Below, in pieces: positions 17,901-25,064 of a stretch of DNA of 64,000 bases. Below the pieces are notes generated by a model, which was not told the DNA's origin, did not search any database, and saw nothing but the letters and a program-made list of their open reading frames with translations. This DNA is from Aliivibrio sifiae (GTDB lineage: Bacteria > Pseudomonadota > Gammaproteobacteria > Enterobacterales > Vibrionaceae): the NCBI RefSeq assembly GCF_002954715.1, contig NZ_MSCP01000002.1:127010-191009 (forward strand). The letters are read 5' to 3'. Each line of letters opens with the position of its first letter. Within the stretch, counting starts at the first letter, position 1. Made by a program: the position numbers and the translations under genes.

Positions 17901-18635
17901 ATGAAAGTGAACTTAAACGTGAGTGGTTTTGATACAGAAGCATTTTTTTCGAATAAAGACATAGCTAAAATTCATAAGCCCTTAGTTGAGAAATTTACTC
18001 GTTTATATCAAGAGCAAGAAGAGAGGGTGATAGTCTTCTTATGTGCGCCTCCCGGCAGTGGAAAGTCGACCTTAGCGGCATTTTGGGAATACTTATCTCA
18101 GCAGTCACCTCAATTAGAACCACTACAGGTCCTTCCTTTTGATGGATTTCATTACACTAATGAGATTTTAGAAAGTAATACCATTCAACGAAACAATGAA
18201 ACAATATCACTTAGAAATATTAAAGGGGCTTCTGAAACATTTAATTTGACGGATCTCATCGATAAATTAAAGCAGCTCCAAACACGTTCGCCAAAGTGGC
18301 CATATTATGATCGTAATCTACATGATCCCGTTGATGATGCAATTCAAGTGGATAAGAATATTGTTGTTGTCGAGGGGAATTGGCTATTACTAAATGAACC
18401 TGTGTGGTGTGATTTATATAAACTTGCTGACTTTACTGTTTTTATTGATACCGATGCTGATTTTCTAAAAGAACGCTTAGTAAATAGAAAGGTGAGAGGT
18501 GGTGCATCAGAACAAGAAGCGGTTACTTTTTATGAAAATTCGGATGCCATTAATGTCAATAAGGTCTTAACCCAATCTGTTCGGGCTGATCTGAATTTAT
18601 ACATGAATAAGAATGGTTCGTTTGAGATTCAATAG
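17901..18635 (+). CDS. yggC: YggC-like P-loop sugar kinase
   Basis: A 244-aa kinase of the uridine kinase/pantothenate kinase-like superfamily. The Walker A motif is CAPPGSGKSTLA (about 49-60), followed by LPFDGFHYTNEIL (substrate Asp and catalytic region) and a VVEGNWLLLNEPVW Walker B segment, with RKVRGG in the lid. Family members phosphorylate small hydroxylated compounds; fructose kinase FrcK is a related case. It starts 9 bp after yggD with GTAAGG upstream and is followed 9 bp later by the PHP gene, so the three are one unit. The substrate is probably a sugar derived from the imported one, an inference from context. Confidence 0.85.
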   Translation: MKVNLNVSGFDTEAFFSNKDIAKIHKPLVEKFTRLYQEQEERVIVFLCAPPGSGKSTLAAFWEYLSQQSPQLEPLQVLPFDGFHYTNEILESNTIQRNNETISLRNIKGASETFNLTDLIDKLKQLQTRSPKWPYYDRNLHDPVDDAIQVDKNIVVVEGNWLLLNEPVWCDLYKLADFTVFIDTDADFLKERLVNRKVRGGASEQEAVTFYENSDAINVNKVLTQSVRADLNLYMNKNGSFEIQ

Positions 18636-18644
18636 GAGATTGTC

Positions 18645-19391
18645 ATGAATATTGTTGTAGATACCCATACTCATACACTTGCCAGTGGTCATGCTTATAG
18701 TACGATTATTGAAAATGCACTTTCAGCACAGAATAAGGGGTTAAAACTTCTTTGTACAACAGATCATGCTCCTGAAATGCCAGGTGCCCCCCACTATTGG
18801 TATTTCAATAACCAAAGAATTTTACCCCGCTTTCTTCATAATGTAGGGATCCTACGTGGCGTAGAAGCGAATATATTAAATGTAAAAGGTGAGATTGATT
18901 TACCTGCATCTTCTGATCAACATTTAGATTGGGTCATCGCAAGTTTACATGAACCAGTATTTGCTCCAGCAAGTGAAGCGGAACATACAGCAGCTCTTAT
19001 TAATGTGATTAAGAGTGGGCGTATTGATGTATTGGGCCATTCTGGAAATCCAAACTATCCGTTTGATATAGAGAGAGTACTGCAATGCGCTAAAGAATAT
19101 AATGTTGCGGTAGAAGTTAATAATACATCGCTCACAGGAAAGAGCCGAAAAGGAAGTGATGTTCGCTGCGATAAAATAGTAGCAATAGGAAAAGAGGTAG
19201 GAGTGTACTTTACAACAGGATCTGATGCGCATTTTTGTGAAGAAATTGCACAGTTAGATTTGGCAGTTACATTACTAGCAAAGTATGGTGTTGAAGAGAA
19301 TAAAATACTTACAACGTCGACTTCTCGTTTTCTTAATTTTTTATTATTAAGAGGAAAATCTGCAATTCCAGAGTTTGAAGATCTTTATTAA
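18645..19391 (+). CDS. PHP-domain phosphoesterase (YcdX-like)
   Basis: A 248-aa PHP-superfamily metal-dependent phosphatase close to E. coli YcdX. Metal ligands are visible in order: [14 protein letters not shown] (7-20), [10 protein letters not shown] (about 39-48), GVEANI (Glu, about 75), [10 protein letters not shown] (His), DVLGHSGNP (His) and TGSDAHF (Asp and His near 193-198). Such enzymes hydrolyse phosphate monoesters with three metal ions. It is the last gene of the PTS operon, 9 bp after the kinase. The E. coli relative of this operon has the class II FBPase-like YggF instead, so this may be a non-homologous phosphatase filling the same step. A clear terminator follows. Confidence 0.88.
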   Translation: MNIVVDTHTHTLASGHAYSTIIENALSAQNKGLKLLCTTDHAPEMPGAPHYWYFNNQRILPRFLHNVGILRGVEANILNVKGEIDLPASSDQHLDWVIASLHEPVFAPASEAEHTAALINVIKSGRIDVLGHSGNPNYPFDIERVLQCAKEYNVAVEVNNTSLTGKSRKGSDVRCDKIVAIGKEVGVYFTTGSDAHFCEEIAQLDLAVTLLAKYGVEENKILTTSTSRFLNFLLLRGKSAIPEFEDLY

Positions 19392-19453
19392 CATTAGTTT
19401 TAGTAAGTAGAATTGTGACCTAATTATTGAGTTGATATCAAACCTTCAAATAA

Positions 19454-19496
19454 CAAAAAAGCCGATACGCGTTATAATGTATCGGCTTTGTTTTTA
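19454..19496. terminator. Bidirectional terminator between PTS operon and MFS gene
   Basis: The stem AAAAGCCGATAC / GTATCGGCTTTG, with an A-run on the left and a T-run on the right, sits between convergent genes, so it can end both transcripts. Confidence 0.9.
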
Positions 19497-19504
19497 TTTG
19501 AAAG

Positions 19505-20713
19505 TTAGGCTGTTTGTAATTTCAGTCTTTGTATTGGCTTATCATTAATTGGTAAGTGAATTAACGCCGCACAGAAAGCCAGAACAACCGTAGACCACCA
19601 GATTGGTTCGTATGAGCCATAGTAATCGTAAATACGACCGCCAGCCCAAGCGCCTAAAAAGCTACCAACCTGATGAGTAAAGAACACTAAACCATACAGA
19701 GTTGATAGGTAATGAGCACCAAAGATCTGACGAACTAAGCCAGATGTTAATGGCACTGTACCTAACCAACAGAAGCCAATTGCGCCACCAAAGATAGCCG
19801 CTGTGTGTTCAGTAACTGGTAGCGTTACAAATGCACCAATCACAATAGTACGGACAAAATACAGAGCAGACATTACGTGTCGCTTGCTGTACTTATCGCC
19901 CATTACACCCCAGAAATAGGAACCGAAGATATTAAAAATACCTACATAAGCTAATGCCATTGCCGCACTTGAAGCGGGCAGATCCTTATCAGCTAAGTAA
20001 CTAGGTAAATGCGTAGCAATGAACATCACATGAAAGCCACATACAAAAAAGCCGGCATGAATTAGCCAGTAGCTTTTGTTAGAAAATGCTTCTTTTAACG
20101 CTTCTGTTAGGGTTTGTGTATTTTCTTCTTCTGTTTGTTTTTCTGATGGCTTTGCTGTCTTCATAAACAAAGCAAAGGTAATAATAAGCGTACATAGCAT
20201 GGCGAATATTTGTAATGCAAATTGCCAGTTAAAATCATGCATTAAAGTTTGAGCACCAGGAATAACAGCAAACATACCAAAAGAGCCCGCTGCGGTTGTT
20301 AAACCAAAAGCTTTTGCTGCGTGTTCAGCAGGAACGACTTTAGCGACAGCACCTAAAATAATCACATAACTTGTGGCACTTAAACCAAAGCCGACTAATG
20401 CGCCAAGAGATAAATACAACATGCTTGGCTCAGTCGCTACTGATGTGAGAGCAAGCCCTAAAGCATAAGCAACAGCTCCTAACATTATAATGCGCTTAGA
20501 GCCCCACTTATCTGATGCCATACCAACAAATGGCTGGAAAACACCAAATAATAGGTTTTGTAGCGCGATAGCAAAGCTAAAAAATTCACGTCCAGTTTGG
20601 AAATGGTCTGAAATTGGCATCATGAAGATGCCGAATGATTGTCTGATCCCTAGACTGATAATTAAAATCCCGATCCCAAGCCATACTAGTGGTGGAAAGC
20701 GAAAAATACTCAT
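19505..20713 (-). CDS. MFS transporter
   Basis: A 402-aa major facilitator with 12 predicted membrane segments and a hydrophilic central loop (about 190-205, KPSEKQTEEENTQT). The loop 2-3 signature GMASDKWGSKRIIMLG and its repeat GVMGDKYSKRHVMS are clear. The N terminus (LGIRQSFGIFMMPIS) and general pattern resemble the monocarboxylate/oxalate-formate antiporter group, but the substrate is unknown. It starts 9 bp after a small His-rich membrane protein gene, so the two are co-transcribed. It shares a terminator with the convergent PTS operon. Confidence 0.9.
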   Translation of the reverse strand: MSIFRFPPLVWLGIGILIISLGIRQSFGIFMMPISDHFQTGREFFSFAIALQNLLFGVFQPFVGMASDKWGSKRIIMLGAVAYALGLALTSVATEPSMLYLSLGALVGFGLSATSYVIILGAVAKVVPAEHAAKAFGLTTAAGSFGMFAVIPGAQTLMHDFNWQFALQIFAMLCTLIITFALFMKTAKPSEKQTEEENTQTLTEALKEAFSNKSYWLIHAGFFVCGFHVMFIATHLPSYLADKDLPASSAAMALAYVGIFNIFGSYFWGVMGDKYSKRHVMSALYFVRTIVIGAFVTLPVTEHTAAIFGGAIGFCWLGTVPLTSGLVRQIFGAHYLSTLYGLVFFTHQVGSFLGAWAGGRIYDYYGSYEPIWWSTVVLAFCAALIHLPINDKPIQRLKLQTA

Positions 20714-20722
20714 AATGTGCTC

Positions 20723-20905
20723 TTAATGGTGGTGATGAGAGTGGTGGTGGTTATCGTCTTGACCTGTTTGCTGATGGCACCCACTATTTACTGCTTGTTG
20801 AGCTAATAAGTTCAGCAAAGCAGGTGAGTTATGAACGGCAATAAGGGATAAAACTAATAACACACTCATTCTGATCAATTGAGCGAAAATGGATTGTGAA
20901 AACAT
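20723..20905 (-). CDS. Small membrane protein with His-rich tail
   Basis: A 60-aa protein, not recognised as a named family. Residues 8-33 form one hydrophobic segment; a single Cys follows (NSGCHQQTG), and the C terminus is DDNHHHSHHHH, eight His in the last eleven residues plus His44. Such a tail would bind Ni, Zn, Cu or Co. It is the first gene of a two-gene unit with the MFS transporter (9-bp gap, AAGAGC ribosome site for the downstream gene inside the end region). It may be a metal-binding helper or regulator of that transporter. The arrangement argues it is a real gene. Confidence 0.65.
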   Translation of the reverse strand: MFSQSIFAQLIRMSVLLVLSLIAVHNSPALLNLLAQQAVNSGCHQQTGQDDNHHHSHHHH

Positions 20906-21033
20906 GCTGCGCTCTTAGGGTTAAAAATAAGAGCGCGAATAGTAGGGAAAGGGAGACTATGAAGCAAATGACTATTTGTAACGATAACTATGATTTTTGT
21001 GCATAGATTCTATAGAAGCATTGTCTTATTTTA

Positions 21034-21498
21034 TTAATCGATTATTTCACCAACAACAACGTCTTCTACTTTGCTGTTTAGAAATAAATTACGTTTAATA
21101 ATAGGTTCTACCGCAGCTAATGATGCAGTTACACCAGGCCAACCATCGGTATGTGCCGCTAGCTCTACATAAGCTACGTTATCTCTTATTCTAAAGTGTG
21201 TTACTCGACCTGAGTTTTTATAATTTGAAATTAAAATATCTTTTGCGCTACGCTCAGCAAGTTCTTTAAATGAGGTTTTAGGTATGCATTCACTCACAAA
21301 TTGAACTGAGTTTAATGGATTCTCGCCACCCTCTTGCGAGAAAGTCGCCATAGAATCTCTATAATCTAAAATATGCTTTGGTAATGAAAAAAGGAATTCA
21401 TCCTTGTTGCATACAACGGTTTCAGATTCAATCTCTTGCTCTAATTGGCAACCATTAAGAAAAAGTAAGAATGGAATGAGAGACAGTAATGTTTTCAT
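21034..21498 (-). CDS. Uncharacterised lipoprotein
   Basis: A 154-aa predicted lipoprotein. The signal peptide MKTLLSLIPFLLFLNGC ends in a lipobox-like FLNGC with Cys17; Asn at the -2 position is unusual but tolerated. The mature part has two more Cys (VVCNKDE, SECIPKT) that could pair, then a compact alpha/beta-looking C-terminal half (VAYVELAAHTDGWPG). I do not recognise the family. It stands alone, transcribed toward the MFS pair, with no shared promoter evident. Confidence 0.75.
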   Translation of the reverse strand: MKTLLSLIPFLLFLNGCQLEQEIESETVVCNKDEFLFSLPKHILDYRDSMATFSQEGGENPLNSVQFVSECIPKTSFKELAERSAKDILISNYKNSGRVTHFRIRDNVAYVELAAHTDGWPGVTASLAAVEPIIKRNLFLNSKVEDVVVGEIID

Positions 21499-21689
21499 GA
21501 ATTGAACTCGAATGATTTATATATTCTATTAATAATATTAAGTCTATAGGATTACGTAAAAAAAGAGTGCCTTTATTTTAATAATTGTTCAAATAAAAGT
21601 AAAATAGAGACAATTCTTACTTTGATTTGTAGTCTGTAGTCTCAAAACTATTATGATATGAAGGTACGCAGATAAATAAAGGAAGAACG

Positions 21690-21785
21690 ATGAAGTTTAT
21701 TTGGTTAAAAATCGTAATTACTGTACTGGTTTTTGTTGCACTGTTTGGTGTTGTTTTTTATAAAGTGCAGAGTGGGGTTATGTAA
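21690..21785 (+). CDS. Microprotein, 31 aa, single membrane segment
   Basis: A short frame starting at ATG 21690: a Lys-containing N terminus, an uninterrupted hydrophobic stretch (IVITVLVFVALFGVVFY) and a short polar tail. An AAAGGAAG ribosome site ends 4-5 nt before the ATG, which is the main evidence for translation. It is followed 2 bp later by a zinc-ribbon microprotein gene on the same strand, suggesting a two-gene operon. It is probably an inner-membrane small protein; no family is recognised. Confidence 0.55.
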   Translation: MKFIWLKIVITVLVFVALFGVVFYKVQSGVM

Positions 21786-21787
21786 TT

Positions 21788-21928
21788 ATGGGCTTTATAC
21801 ATTGCTTAATGATATCGAATCAAGGCGACTTATGCCCAAATTGTGGGGTAATTATTAGTATGCCTCCGAACCTAATGACTAACTGTTTAGGTTGCGGTTA
21901 TGATTTATCTAAAGAGCAATTATCATAA
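21788..21928 (+). CDS. Microprotein, 46 aa, zinc-ribbon type
   Basis: A frame starting at ATG 21788, 2 bp after the preceding microprotein stop. It contains two knuckles, CPNCG (16-20) and CLGCGYDLS (33-41), spaced 13 residues apart: the classical zinc-ribbon layout. Similar tiny ribbons occur alone or as appendages of membrane and nucleic-acid-binding proteins. The ribosome site is weak (GGGG about 12 nt upstream), so translation may be coupled to the upstream gene. An internal ATG at 21809 would still keep both knuckles. Function unknown. Confidence 0.6.
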   Translation: MGFIHCLMISNQGDLCPNCGVIISMPPNLMTNCLGCGYDLSKEQLS

Positions 21929-21960
21929 CCGCTGTAACGTTATTTTTACTGTGAATATTA

Positions 21961-22497
21961 TTAGAAGCTGGAATTAGGCAGAGAAAGAAATATTAGTTCT
22001 TCAGTTGTACTTTTTCTGTCTAAAATCGCGTTACGGTGGGGGTAGCGGCCAAATCGGTCGATAATCTCTTTATGTTTTAACTCAAAGTCATAATTATTTT
22101 TGTTATCTAGAGAGTTAAAAAGAGCCAGCGCCTCTTTGTGAATCACGTTTGATTCACTGTGCATAAAAGGCATATAGAGAAAACTGCGCTGTACGTCGGA
22201 TAAATGGGAATCAATTCCGAGGGATATGGCTTCTTGTGCAAGAGCTAATGCAAGAGGATCTTGAGAGAAAGCGTAAGGAGTGTTCCGGTAAATATTACGT
22301 GAAAACTGATCGAGGACGATAATTTCTGCTAATCGGCCTAATGGTTCTTTTCGCCATAAAAAAAGCTCTGCTTGAGAGGCTTGTTGTAAAATGGGTAAGA
22401 ATCGATTTTTAATCATGTTATCAACGTCTTCATTGCTAACAAACCAGTCCTTAGGTTGTAATTCAGCAAACCAAAAATCAATAATTTCTTGATGCAT
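21961..22497 (-). CDS. DUF924 family protein
   Basis: A 178-aa soluble all-helical protein of the DUF924 family. Signature segments are the N-terminal IIDFWFAELQPKDWF, then GRLAEIIVLDQFSRNIYRNTPYAFSQDPLAL, RSFLYMPFMHSE and the C-terminal IIDRFGRYPHRNAIL. The family has a TPR-like fold and is widespread in proteobacteria, but its role is not established. An in-frame ATG (MHQEII) with AGAGAGGGA upstream supports the start. It is convergent with the microprotein pair and divergent from hnoX. Confidence 0.9.
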   Translation of the reverse strand: MHQEIIDFWFAELQPKDWFVSNEDVDNMIKNRFLPILQQASQAELFLWRKEPLGRLAEIIVLDQFSRNIYRNTPYAFSQDPLALALAQEAISLGIDSHLSDVQRSFLYMPFMHSESNVIHKEALALFNSLDNKNNYDFELKHKEIIDRFGRYPHRNAILDRKSTTEELIFLSLPNSSF

Positions 22498-22702
22498 ATA
22501 TCCCTCTCTTTAGAATGATGCTTACTGCTTAAGTGCACTTTAAAATAGTATGTTGCTGGGTTTTTATAAAAAATACAGGTTTCATGTCTAGTAAATGACA
22601 AAAACAGAATAAATATCAGTATATCAATTACCTTCTATTGCTATTTTTACCTAAGCTTAAGAGGTGAAATAATAAAAATATAAAGCGATAAAAGGGCGTA
22701 AT

Positions 22703-23236
22703 ATGAAAGGAATTATATTTTCAGAGTTTTTAGAGTTAGTTGAAGATACATTTGGGCTGGAAATTTGCCAAGAAATGCTCGATCAGAATAATGATGAAGG
22801 GGCTTATACCTCGGTTGGTACTTATGATCATAAAGACTTAGTTAAGTTGATCATTTCATTGAGTAAATTGACAGGCATTAGTATTGAAGATTTACAAGAA
22901 GTCTATGGTAAATCAATATTTTTAACCTTGTTTAATAGCATGCCAGGTTTGCATGGTAAATCCTCTTCGACGTTCGATTTTATTAGACAGGTAGAAAACT
23001 ATATTCATATTGAAGTGAAAAAGTTATACGCTGATGCAAATCCTCCTCAATTTATCTTCATTTCAAATACCGACTCCGAAATGGTAATGGACTACATTTC
23101 AGCACGATGCTTCTCTCATGTTTGTTTTGGCCTAATCCAAGGGTGCGCAGAGTACTTCAATGAAAATATAGATATTCAAATGCAGGCGATACAACAAGAT
23201 GGTTCTCAAGTTCGTTTTACCTTAAAAATGCAATGA
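22703..23236 (+). CDS. hnoX: H-NOX heme nitric-oxide sensor
   Basis: A 177-aa stand-alone H-NOX protein. The proximal heme ligand is His102 (ENYIHIEV), with the conserved Pro115, and the propionate-binding YxSxR motif is Tyr131-Ser133-Arg135, all at canonical positions. Position 140, where O2-binding members have a distal Tyr, is Val, which fits an NO sensor that excludes O2. H-NOX proteins bind ferrous heme and, on binding NO, change the activity of a partner kinase or cyclase. The partner here is the hybrid histidine kinase starting 19 bp downstream. Hosts and hypoxic sediments are known NO sources for symbiotic vibrios. Confidence 0.96.
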   Translation: MKGIIFSEFLELVEDTFGLEICQEMLDQNNDEGAYTSVGTYDHKDLVKLIISLSKLTGISIEDLQEVYGKSIFLTLFNSMPGLHGKSSSTFDFIRQVENYIHIEVKKLYADANPPQFIFISNTDSEMVMDYISARCFSHVCFGLIQGCAEYFNENIDIQMQAIQQDGSQVRFTLKMQ

Positions 23237-23255
23237 TGTGTGTTAAGAGGTGATT

Positions 23256-25013
23256 ATGGATAATGATAAAATGGTCGAGCTATTAAACCGGAAAATGCAA
23301 CGAGAAAAAGCGGCTCGTAAGGCAGCAGAAATGCTGCTTGAGCAGAAGAGCCGTGAGCTATTTATGGCTAAGCAATTAGTGGAAGAAACCTTACTTGTTG
23401 TACAAGAAAAAGCAGAAAAAGACGTCGCATTACTCCAATTGAAAGGGTATTTAGACGTTATTTTATTAGATTATAACCAAGCTTTTTTGAAAGCCGAACC
23501 GTCAAGTATACTCCTACAGCGTTTGTTGGACGATTTAGCTAGTATTGATGGGATTTCTGCATTATGTCTCACTGTTTTTCCTGAGTTTAACCTCCATGGG
23601 CACCTTCAATCTGTATTAATTGCCGGTGAATATTCACAATGTGATGATGAATTAGCGCATTCTAGTGCTGAGTTTAACTGGAGTCAGAATGGGGCCCATA
23701 TCATTGTTTACTTGCATCATAAGAATGAACGATGCGGTTCACTACAATTTACGTTTAATAATCCACCAAGTAAGACATGGCATCAAACGATTGAAAAGCA
23801 ATGTCGTTTGTTTTCTGAGATGTTAAGTGCCGCATTTATACGTCAACAACTGCTTGAAAAAACAATGATAGAAAAGCAGAGAGCAGAGAACTCGGAGCAA
23901 TCAACCCGTGATTTTGTTGCCATGATAAATCATGAGTTACGGACGCCGCTTAATGGGCTTTTAGGATCTGCGGAGTTGATGGAAGACACTGAAATAACGA
24001 GTTATCAGCAAACGTTATTAACGACTATTCATCAATCAGGTGAGATGTTAAGGGTGATTATTAATGACCTACTTGACTTTAGTAAAATGAATGCAGGGAT
24101 GCTTAAGTTAACGAGTATTCAATTTGAACCCGCGATATTGATTCAAACTATTAAACATATTTTTGCTCATCAGATAGAAGAGAAAAGGTTGAGTTTTGTT
24201 GTTGATATTGAAAATACATTACCCGTTGAATTGTGGGGCGATGTCGATCGAATTCAACAGATATTAGTAAACTTGATTGGTAACGCGATTAAATTTACGA
24301 AAGAAGGTGAGATCCGTTTTTCTATTTCTTGGCATGAAAATGCGTTGCGTTTTATTGTATCGGATAGTGGGTGCGGTATACCACTTGAAAAACAAGCGAC
24401 ATTATTTGATCCATTTACTCAGGTTGATAATTCAAGCCAACGACAGTTTGAAGGTACTGGCTTGGGGCTTTCTATTTGTAAATCACTCGTTGATAAAATG
24501 GAGGGTGAGTTAACGTTAAAAAGTGAGTTAGGTAAAGGCGCAGTATTTACGGCTATTATCCCACTAATTGTCGCTTCTGAAAAAAAACTGGAATTGAAAG
24601 AATGCACGGATTGTACTCATTCAATTGATGGACTTTCAGTCTTGGCTGTCGAAGACATTAAGATGAACCAAGTCATTTTGAATATGATGTTAGCTAAAGT
24701 TAATATACAGCCCGATTTTGCTAATGATGGTCAAGAGGCGTTAGGTTTCTTAGATCAGAAAGAGGTTGAGATTATCTTAATGGATTGCCGAATGCCAATA
24801 ATGGACGGTTTTGAAACGACCAGAAAATTGAGAGAGCAAGGATACAGTAAACCGATAATTGCCTTGACCGCGGGAACAACATCAACAGAAGTAGACAGCT
24901 GTATGAGTGCTGGAATGGATGATATTTTACATAAGCCATATAAAGCAAAAGAGTTAGAGAAAATGCTAATGAAATGGAGTTGTTCTTCTTTTTCTGGTAA
25001 CAAAAATACATAA
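23256..25013 (+). CDS. H-NOX-associated cytoplasmic hybrid histidine kinase
   Basis: A 585-aa kinase, started at ATG 23256 (AAGAGG 5 nt upstream; a GTG at 23250 overlaps the ribosome site). Residues 1-60 form a charged coiled coil. A sensor region of about 140 residues follows (no transmembrane segment), then HisKA with phospho-His226 (AMINHELRTPLNG), an HATPase domain (NLIGNAIKFTKEG, VSDSGCGIP, GTGLGLSICKSLV) and a receiver domain with phospho-Asp510 (IILMDCRMPIMDGFE). The co-operonic H-NOX protein should control its autophosphorylation; NO-bound H-NOX usually inhibits such kinases. No HPt domain is fused, so a separate phosphotransfer protein is needed. A strong terminator follows. Confidence 0.95.
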   Translation: MDNDKMVELLNRKMQREKAARKAAEMLLEQKSRELFMAKQLVEETLLVVQEKAEKDVALLQLKGYLDVILLDYNQAFLKAEPSSILLQRLLDDLASIDGISALCLTVFPEFNLHGHLQSVLIAGEYSQCDDELAHSSAEFNWSQNGAHIIVYLHHKNERCGSLQFTFNNPPSKTWHQTIEKQCRLFSEMLSAAFIRQQLLEKTMIEKQRAENSEQSTRDFVAMINHELRTPLNGLLGSAELMEDTEITSYQQTLLTTIHQSGEMLRVIINDLLDFSKMNAGMLKLTSIQFEPAILIQTIKHIFAHQIEEKRLSFVVDIENTLPVELWGDVDRIQQILVNLIGNAIKFTKEGEIRFSISWHENALRFIVSDSGCGIPLEKQATLFDPFTQVDNSSQRQFEGTGLGLSICKSLVDKMEGELTLKSELGKGAVFTAIIPLIVASEKKLELKECTDCTHSIDGLSVLAVEDIKMNQVILNMMLAKVNIQPDFANDGQEALGFLDQKEVEIILMDCRMPIMDGFETTRKLREQGYSKPIIALTAGTTSTEVDSCMSAGMDDILHKPYKAKELEKMLMKWSCSSFSGNKNT

Positions 25014-25054
25014 AAAAGCCCAACGCTCATTACGAGTGCTGGGCTTTGTCTTTT
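25012..25054. terminator. Terminator after the hybrid kinase / shared with POT gene
   Basis: The stem AAAGCCCAACGCT / AGTGCTGGGCTTT, with one mismatch, is flanked by A-run and T-rich sequence between convergent genes. Confidence 0.85.
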
Positions 25055-25064
25055 AAATCAAGCG

